From positions 1-64,000 of the forward strand of contig CALEQZ010000053.1 of the NCBI GenBank assembly GCA_937908115.1: a stretch of 64,000 bases of DNA. Direction: 5' to 3'. Made by a program: the position numbers and the translations under genes. Under the pieces are notes generated by a model, which was not told where the DNA came from, did not search any database, and was given only the letters and a program-made list of their open reading frames with translations. The stretch comes from an uncultured Alcaligenaceae bacterium (GTDB taxonomy: Bacteria > Pseudomonadota > Gammaproteobacteria > Burkholderiales > Burkholderiaceae_B). Below are positions 58,887 to 64,000 of the stretch, in pieces (position 1 is the first letter of the stretch; every line of letters starts with the position of its first letter).

Positions 58887-59858
58887 TTACTGGATGATTT
58901 CGGCCGCCGACTTCAGCAGCTCTTCGGACAGCGTCACGCCCTGGCGCTTGGCGGCGCCGGGGTTGACGAACAGGCGCAGGTTGGAGCTGGTTTCCGAGGC
59001 GATGCTGCCCGGCTTTTCGCCCTTGAGGATGCGCACGACCATGCGTCCGGTCTGCTGGCCGAGGTCGCCGTAGTCGATGCCCAGGGCGGCGATGGCGCCG
59101 CGCTTGACGCTGTCGGTGTCCGAAGCCACCAACGGGATCTTGGCGTCATTGCCGACCTTGACCAGCGACTCGTAGGCCGAGACGACGTTGTTGTCGGTAT
59201 TGGTGTAGATGACGTCGACCTTGCCGATCAGGCTGCGCGCAGCCGAACCGACGTCCACGGTACGCGGCGCCGCGGCCTCGACCAGCGTCATGCCGGCCTT
59301 GGGCAGGAGCTCCTGCAGCTGCTTGACCACCACGACCGAGTTGGCCTCGCCGGGGTTGTACACCATGCCCACCCGCTTGGCGTTGGGCACGACCTTCTTG
59401 ATCAGCTCGACCTGCTTGTCCAGCGCGAGCATGTCGGAGACACCGGTCACGTTGGTGCCTGACGGCTCCCAGCCAGGCACGAGCTGCGCGGCCACCGGGT
59501 CGGTGACCGCCGAATACACCACGGGGATGTCGCGCGTGGCCGCGACCACGGCCTGCGCCGACGGCGTGGCGATGGCCACGATCACGTCGGGCCGATCGCC
59601 CACGAATTTACGGGCAATCTGGGCGGCCGTGCCGGTGTTGCCCTGCGCGCTCTGGTACTGCCAGGCGAGCTTGTCGCCGGTGTAGCCGGCTGCTTCCAGC
59701 GCCTTGCGCACGCCGTCGCGCACGGCATCCAGCGCCGGATGCTCGACAATGGCCGTGACGGCCACGGATTTCTTGTCCTGGGCGGCCGCCGGCGCGGCCA
59801 GCATGGCGGCCAGGGCGCATGCCCCCAGCATTGCTGCAGTCTTTTTGGCAAGCAGCAT
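58887..59858 (-). CDS. TrpX-like periplasmic binding protein
   Basis: A 323-residue receptor of family PF04392. A signal peptide (residues 1-27, ending APAAAQ) precedes VAVTAIVEHPALDAVRDGVR, the family hallmark for TrpX, and SAVTDPVAAQLV, NAKRVGMVYNPGEANSVVVV and TNTDNNVVSAYESLVKVG. ATG at 59858 has AGGAG at the right distance. It is first in its operon. Members take up tryptophan or tyrosine in Gram-positives; an aromatic ligand is plausible but unproven here. Confidence 0.9.
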   Translation of the reverse strand: MLLAKKTAAMLGACALAAMLAAPAAAQDKKSVAVTAIVEHPALDAVRDGVRKALEAAGYTGDKLAWQYQSAQGNTGTAAQIARKFVGDRPDVIVAIATPSAQAVVAATRDIPVVYSAVTDPVAAQLVPGWEPSGTNVTGVSDMLALDKQVELIKKVVPNAKRVGMVYNPGEANSVVVVKQLQELLPKAGMTLVEAAAPRTVDVGSAARSLIGKVDVIYTNTDNNVVSAYESLVKVGNDAKIPLVASDTDSVKRGAIAALGIDYGDLGQQTGRMVVRILKGEKPGSIASETSSNLRLFVNPGAAKRQGVTLSEELLKSAAEIIQ

Positions 59859-60099
59859 GATGAGCTCCTTTGTCTGTTCAACCCAGAGCGCGGCCCGCAC
59901 GGATGGTGCCCCGGCGCCGCCCCACGCAAGCGCACGCCCGGCCGCAAAAAGGCTCATAGTCTACCCGAGGGGCCTGCCGCGATGCACCCAGGCTTACCCC
60001 GTGCGCCGCGTGCCGGCACGCTGCCCGGCAGCATCGGCGCCGGCCGGCGCAGGGGACGACGTCCCTGAAGCCGCCGCGGCGGCCGGCCCCGCCGTCGCG
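59859..60099. other. Spacer between the TrpX-like gene and the spermidine synthase-like gene
   Basis: About 240 bp. It holds the leader of the TrpX-like gene (AGGAG before its ATG) and, further out, the downstream side of the spermidine synthase-like gene. I see no reading frame with coding character and no clear terminator. Confidence 0.4.
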
Positions 60100-60864
60100 C
60101 TAGAACGACACCTGCCCGCCGACGGCGCGTCCCAGCAGCGCGCGAGCCCAGCGCCGCGCCGGCAGGCCATAGGCCGATTCCACGTCCTCGGCCCGGGCCA
60201 GCAACTGGTCGGCTTGCAGCGACAGCGGCGGCCCGGAAAAGGCCAGCACGATGCGGTTGCCCTCGTCGATCTCGGGCAGCAGCGCCAGCCGGCCGTCGAA
60301 GGCCTCTTGCAGGTTGGCCAGATTGCGCGGAAAGCTCGCATGTGCGCCGAACAAGTTGACCGTCATCACGCCGGCGTCGCCGAGCAGGCGGCGGCAGCCG
60401 GCATAGAAAGCCGCCGAATCGCGCACCGGCCCGCGCGCCTGCGCGTCGTACAGGTCGACCATCAGCACCGGGCACTGCCCGCTGCGCCGCGGATCGGCCA
60501 CCCAATCGCCCGCGTCGGCATGCTCGATGGTCAAGCGCGGCGAACGCGGCAACCGGAAAAAGCTGCGGCACACCGCGGTCACCAAGGGATTCCACTCCAC
60601 CGCCACCACGGCGCTGCGCGTGCGCTTCAAGCAAAAACGCGCCAGCGACCCGGCCCCGAGCCCCAGCATGCCGATGGCCCCTTCCCGCGGCGGATCCAGG
60701 AACAGCAGCCATGCCATCATCTGGCGCGTGTACTCCAGCACCAGCTCGTCGGGCCGCGCCATGTCCATGGCGCCCTGTATCCATTGCGTGCCGAAATGCA
60801 GGTAGCGGATGCCGTCGGCCTCCGACAATGTCGGCTCATCGGCGGCGCGGGCGGGTTTGGGCAT
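60100..60864 (-). CDS. Spermidine synthase-like methyltransferase-fold protein
   Basis: A 254-residue protein of the spermidine synthase fold. It has DGIRYLHFGTQWIQGAMDMA (the substrate-pocket start), the nucleotide-binding GMLGLGAGSLARFCLKRT, VVAVEWNPLVTAVCRSFF (acidic residue of motif II), and a Met/Asp-containing MVDLYDAQARGPV. Several catalytic residues of true SpeE, such as the GGGDG motif, are replaced by GLGAGSL, so it may be a nonclassical aminopropyltransferase or methyltransferase. The ATG at 60864 is taken because homologs start near it; an ATG at 60897 would add an 11-residue hydrophobic head. It is monocistronic. Confidence 0.7.
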   Translation of the reverse strand: MPKPARAADEPTLSEADGIRYLHFGTQWIQGAMDMARPDELVLEYTRQMMAWLLFLDPPREGAIGMLGLGAGSLARFCLKRTRSAVVAVEWNPLVTAVCRSFFRLPRSPRLTIEHADAGDWVADPRRSGQCPVLMVDLYDAQARGPVRDSAAFYAGCRRLLGDAGVMTVNLFGAHASFPRNLANLQEAFDGRLALLPEIDEGNRIVLAFSGPPLSLQADQLLARAEDVESAYGLPARRWARALLGRAVGGQVSF

Positions 60865-60937
60865 GGGCAAAAAAACGCTGGCGAAAAGGAAAGTCATTGT
60901 AGCCAGCGGTCCGCACGACGGCCCTTGCGTCAACCCG

Positions 60938-61963
60938 TCATGCCGCCAGCGCCCAAAGCCGCTCGAGCATCCACGCGCGCGTACGCCCGGCTTGCATGCG
61001 CGCGATCTGATGCAGCACACGCTTTAAGTACAGGTGCGCATCGCATTCCCAGGTAATTCCCATGGCCCCGTGCACCTGCACGGCGAACTGCGCCGCTGCC
61101 TGCGCTGCCTCGGCCGCCAGCAGTTCCGCGTAGAGCAGCGCGCGTTCTGCCTGCGACGCGCCGTGCACGTCCATTTCGCGCGCAGCCGCCTCGCCGGCGA
61201 GCCAGGCGTCGTCCAACGCCATCCAATGATCGGCCAGCCGGTGCTTGATGGCTTGGTTGGCCCCTATGGGACGTCCAAACTGCTCGCGCTGGCGCGCGTG
61301 CGCGGCAGCCGCATCGAGCGCAGCGGCCGCCGCGCCCAGCGCGTCGGCTGCCCGCAGCAAGCGCATTCGAGCCTGCGCAAGCATCCATTGGCCCGGTGCG
61401 CGCCCCATCTCGATGACGGCCGTCGGCTCAAGTTCGCCGCGGTAGACACGCAGCGTGGGATCAAGCCCCGGCACGCACCCCTGGGCGGGCGGCTCGTAGC
61501 GGACCAGCCGCAGCGCCGCTCCCTGCTCGACTGCCGCCAGGACCGCCTGCCCCGACCAGGCGCAAGTGGCAAATACCACGCCCCCTGCCCGGACAGCCGC
61601 CTCGCCAAAACACGCCTGGCCGGCGATCAATGCCTCGAGCCAGGCTTGTGCCTGCCCGCGCAGCGAATCCGCCAGCGTGGGCAACAGCACCACATTCCAG
61701 GCCAGGGGCAGCGTGACGAGCTGGCGCCCCGCTTCCCAGGCAAGCACCCAGGCGTCTGACGCCCCTAGCCCCATGCCGCCACGGTCGGCGGACAACAGCA
61801 AGCTCGTCCACCCCATGTCGGCTGCCTCTTTCCAACGCTGGCGCAGTCCGCCAGCATCGTCGGCGGCGCGCCGCGCGTAGGCCGTCCCATAGCGGTCGGC
61901 AAAGTAGCGCCGCGCGGATTCGCGCAGCATTTGCTGCATCTCGTTCAAGCTCATGCCGCTCAT
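60938..61963 (-). CDS. Acyl-CoA dehydrogenase-like protein, small subunit type
   Basis: A 341-residue ACAD. Compared with a full 390-residue enzyme it is short in the middle domain. It shows MGWTSLLLSADRGGMGLG near the start, and the C-terminal HARQREQFGRPIGANQAIKH and QVHGAMGITWECDAHLYLKR, where the usual catalytic Glu region lies. ATG at 61963 overlaps the stop of the upstream ACAD by three bases. Pairs of ACAD genes like this form heteromers acting on steroid or branched side-chain CoA esters in other bacteria. Confidence 0.82.
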   Translation of the reverse strand: MSGMSLNEMQQMLRESARRYFADRYGTAYARRAADDAGGLRQRWKEAADMGWTSLLLSADRGGMGLGASDAWVLAWEAGRQLVTLPLAWNVVLLPTLADSLRGQAQAWLEALIAGQACFGEAAVRAGGVVFATCAWSGQAVLAAVEQGAALRLVRYEPPAQGCVPGLDPTLRVYRGELEPTAVIEMGRAPGQWMLAQARMRLLRAADALGAAAAALDAAAAHARQREQFGRPIGANQAIKHRLADHWMALDDAWLAGEAAAREMDVHGASQAERALLYAELLAAEAAQAAAQFAVQVHGAMGITWECDAHLYLKRVLHQIARMQAGRTRAWMLERLWALAA

Positions 61964-63147
61964 CCCTTGGGCAGGCCAAGGACCTGCTCGCCGATGATGT
62001 TGCGCTGGATTTCCGAGGTTCCGGCCAGGATGGTTTCGGCGCGCGAGCGCAAATAGGCCTGCACCCAATCGCCGGCCGGGCCCTGCGCAGCCGGGCCGCC
62101 CAGGCAGGCATCCTCGCCTAGCACCTGCAACGCCAGCTCTAGCAGCCGTTGGTGGGCCTCGCTCCAATGCACTTTGGTCGACGACCCTTCCGGGCCAGGC
62201 GGGTCGCCGCGCATCGCCGCCCGCAGGGCGCGCTGCGATTTCAGCGCCAACACGTGGGCATCAGCGGCCAGCCGTGCCCACTGGTGCCGGAAATCAGCAT
62301 CATCTGCCGCGATCCGGCCGGTGGCATCCGGTGTGCTGGCCAAGGCGCGCAACCGCTTCAGCTCCTGCTCGAAGGCCACCAGGCGCGGAATGAAATACGT
62401 GCCACGTTCGAAACTGGCCGCGGCCATGGCGATGCGCCAGCCTTCGTTCTGGCTTCCGACCAGGCAATCGGCAGGAACATGGACGTCTTCGAAAAAAACC
62501 TCGCAAAACTCCGCCTCGCCGGTGATCTGTCGTATCGGCTCGACCCGTACGCCGGGGCTGCGCATGTCCACTAACAGAAAGCTCAACCCCTTGTGACGCG
62601 GCGCCGTCGGGTCTGTGCGCGCGAGCACGAAGCACCAGTGCGCGCGATCCGCGAACGACGTCCATATTTTGTGGCCGTTCAGGCGCCAGCCTGTGCCTGT
62701 CGGTTCGGCGCGCGTGCGCACCGATGCCAGGTCCGATCCGGCCCCTGGCTCGGAATAGCCCTGGCACCAGATCTCGCGATTGGACAGGATGCCCGGCAAG
62801 AAGCGCTGCTTCTGCGCCTCGGTGCCGAAACACAGCAGCGTCGGCGCCAGTATTCCATGGCCGATCAGGTTGACCCCCAGGGGCGCACCGCTGCGGGCAT
62901 GCTCCTCATGGAAGATGGCCTGGCGCTGCAGCGGCAATTCCTTGCCGCCGTAGCGCCTGGGCCAACCCAGGCCGGACCAGCCGTGTGCGCACAACTCGTC
63001 TTCCCAGGCCTGCCGGTAGTCGAGCGAATGCGGGGCGGGTCCTCCCGGCCAGGCTTGGGCAAACGCCGAGTAATGTGCCTGCAGCCATTGACGCAATTGC
63101 GTCCGAAACGCTTCGTCGCTGGCTGCAGCCAGCGCGTCCATTTCCAT
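61960..63147 (-). CDS. Acyl-CoA dehydrogenase
   Basis: A 395-residue flavoenzyme of normal ACAD length, likely oxidising a CoA thioester. Motifs: HGWSGLGWPRRYGGKELPLQ, CQGYSEPGAGSDLASVRTRA (FAD-binding), NGHKIWTSFADRAHWCFVLA and, at the end, RAETILAGTSEIQRNIIGEQ. The start ATG at 63147 lies 6 bp after the Bug receptor stop. It heads a two-gene ACAD unit that continues from the Bug gene on the same strand. Confidence 0.9.
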   Translation of the reverse strand: MEMDALAAASDEAFRTQLRQWLQAHYSAFAQAWPGGPAPHSLDYRQAWEDELCAHGWSGLGWPRRYGGKELPLQRQAIFHEEHARSGAPLGVNLIGHGILAPTLLCFGTEAQKQRFLPGILSNREIWCQGYSEPGAGSDLASVRTRAEPTGTGWRLNGHKIWTSFADRAHWCFVLARTDPTAPRHKGLSFLLVDMRSPGVRVEPIRQITGEAEFCEVFFEDVHVPADCLVGSQNEGWRIAMAAASFERGTYFIPRLVAFEQELKRLRALASTPDATGRIAADDADFRHQWARLAADAHVLALKSQRALRAAMRGDPPGPEGSSTKVHWSEAHQRLLELALQVLGEDACLGGPAAQGPAGDWVQAYLRSRAETILAGTSEIQRNIIGEQVLGLPKG

Positions 63148-63153
63148 GTGGCG

Positions 63154-64000
63154 TTACTCCAAGCGGATCTTGGCCTCGCGCGCGACCTTGGCCCAGGTCT
63201 CGATGTCCTGGCGGATGAATGCAGCGAAGGCCTTGGCGTCGCTGCCGATGATGTCCAAGCCGAGCTCGGCGAACCTGCGCCGCACGTCGGGCTCTTGCAG
63301 GATGCGCGCAACGGCTTGCTGCATTTTCTCGGCGGCATGGTCCGGCGTGCCGGCCGGCGCGACCAAGCCCAGCCACGGCATGGCCGAATAGCCTGGCAGC
63401 CCTGACTCGGCCACGGTCTTCAGATCGGGGACCGCGGCCGAAGGCTGTGCGGTGGTGACCGCCAACGCGCGGATCTTGCCCTCCTTGACGAATGGCCCGG
63501 ACGATGCCCAAGCGTCGAACATGACCTGCAGCCGGCCGGCAACGAGATCGGTCAAGGCCGGGGCGCTGCCCTTGTAGGGGATGTGCGTCATCTGCACGCC
63601 GGCCATGCTCTTGAACAGTTCCGCCTCCAGGTGAGTAGAACTGCCCGTGCCCACGGATCCGTAGCTGGCGCTGCCGGGGTTGGCCTTGAGATAGGCGATC
63701 AGTTCACCGACATCCTTGGCCGGCACCGATGGATGGACCGCCAGGATGTGCACCACCGAAGCGACCTGCGTGACGGGCACGAAATCCTTGATGGGGTCAT
63801 AGTTGACCTTGGCGTAGATGCTGGGCGCGATGCCCAGCGACGAGGCCGCCATCAGGTAGGTGTAACCATCCGGCTCGGCGCGGGCGACATAATCGGATGC
63901 GATCAGGGTGCCTCCGCCCGGCTTGTTTTCCACGATGACGGGCTGGCCCAGCTCCTTGCCCAGGCGCTCGGCAAGCAGGCGCGTCATGATGTCTGTCGCG
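63154..64000 (-). CDS. Tripartite tricarboxylate transporter receptor (Bug family), start beyond the right edge
   Basis: The last 280 or so residues of a Bug/TctC periplasmic receptor, the family strongly expanded in Bordetella. Visible signatures are LGQPVIVENKPGGGTLIASD, EPDGYTYLMAASS, YGSVGTGSSTHLEAELFKS and HIPYKGSAPALTDLVAGRL. The N-terminal signal peptide lies outside the window; the frame is open to the edge. It precedes two ACAD genes on the same strand, which hints that the receptor supplies a CoA-activated carboxylic acid to their pathway. Confidence 0.9.
   Translation of the reverse strand, partial: ATDIMTRLLAERLGKELGQPVIVENKPGGGTLIASDYVARAEPDGYTYLMAASSLGIAPSIYAKVNYDPIKDFVPVTQVASVVHILAVHPSVPAKDVGELIAYLKANPGSASYGSVGTGSSTHLEAELFKSMAGVQMTHIPYKGSAPALTDLVAGRLQVMFDAWASSGPFVKEGKIRALAVTTAQPSAAVPDLKTVAESGLPGYSAMPWLGLVAPAGTPDHAAEKMQQAVARILQEPDVRRRFAELGLDIIGSDAKAFAAFIRQDIETWAKVAREAKIRLE

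Overview
The window is GC-rich (roughly two thirds G+C by eye) and reads as the chromosome of a betaproteobacterium of the family Alcaligenaceae, most likely a Bordetella. The grounds are the gene content: a Bug-type tripartite tricarboxylate transporter receptor, several TRAP systems, XRE-cupin regulators, the uvrC-pgsA and acpS-nagZ neighbourhoods, and a type III secretion chaperone/effector-like pair behind a promoter that resembles an HrpL box. Bordetella carries an HrpL-like ECF sigma factor, BtrS, for its type III genes. The species cannot be fixed from the window. No rRNA, tRNA, CRISPR array or insertion sequence was seen.

Layout. 1-525: start of a tyrosine integrase reading out of the left edge, a cluster of short inverted repeats, then the 3' end of guaA, a known integration hotspot; an island probably lies to the left. 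526-5700: guaA, guaB, an M20 dipeptidase, two broken VOC (glyoxalase-like) gene remnants and a tiny lipoprotein. 5880-12610: a leftward operon with a polar amino-acid ABC transporter, an M20 amidohydrolase, a DUF1989 protein, an XRE-cupin regulator and an agmatinase-family enzyme, probably for a guanidino or ureido compound, with palindromes in its promoter region. 12883-14621: a ceramidase-like pseudogene, then the effector-like gene and its CesT-like chaperone. 14685-21877: purL, divergent from a complete DctQ-DctM-DctP TRAP system.

22350-31570: a catabolic cluster with a less GC-rich, less biased look. It holds a polyamine-type ABC importer, an M19-dipeptidase-like hydrolase and a three-part opine or hydroxyproline oxidase-like flavoenzyme, followed by a convergent LysR regulator. 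31900-34580: an XRE-cupin repressor facing a class II aldolase and an orphan TRAP receptor, with a perfect 16-bp palindrome between them. 34705-41004: queF, an MFS exporter, then the housekeeping run acpS-nagZ-uvrC-pgsA.

41014-50000: genes lying between acpS and pdxJ, which are adjacent in many relatives: a STAS protein, alanine racemase, an MFS protein with a large sensory N-terminus, a membrane-bound SpoIIE-type phosphatase, an orphan ABC-type binding protein and a GCS2-family ligase. The STAS and phosphatase genes suggest a partner-switching signalling system with periplasmic sensing. 50780-56881: a complete RND efflux operon with an operator-like palindrome at its promoter and no adjacent repressor. 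57139-59858: a TrpXYZ-like ABC transporter. 60100-64000: a spermidine synthase-like protein, two acyl-CoA dehydrogenases and the start-truncated Bug receptor.
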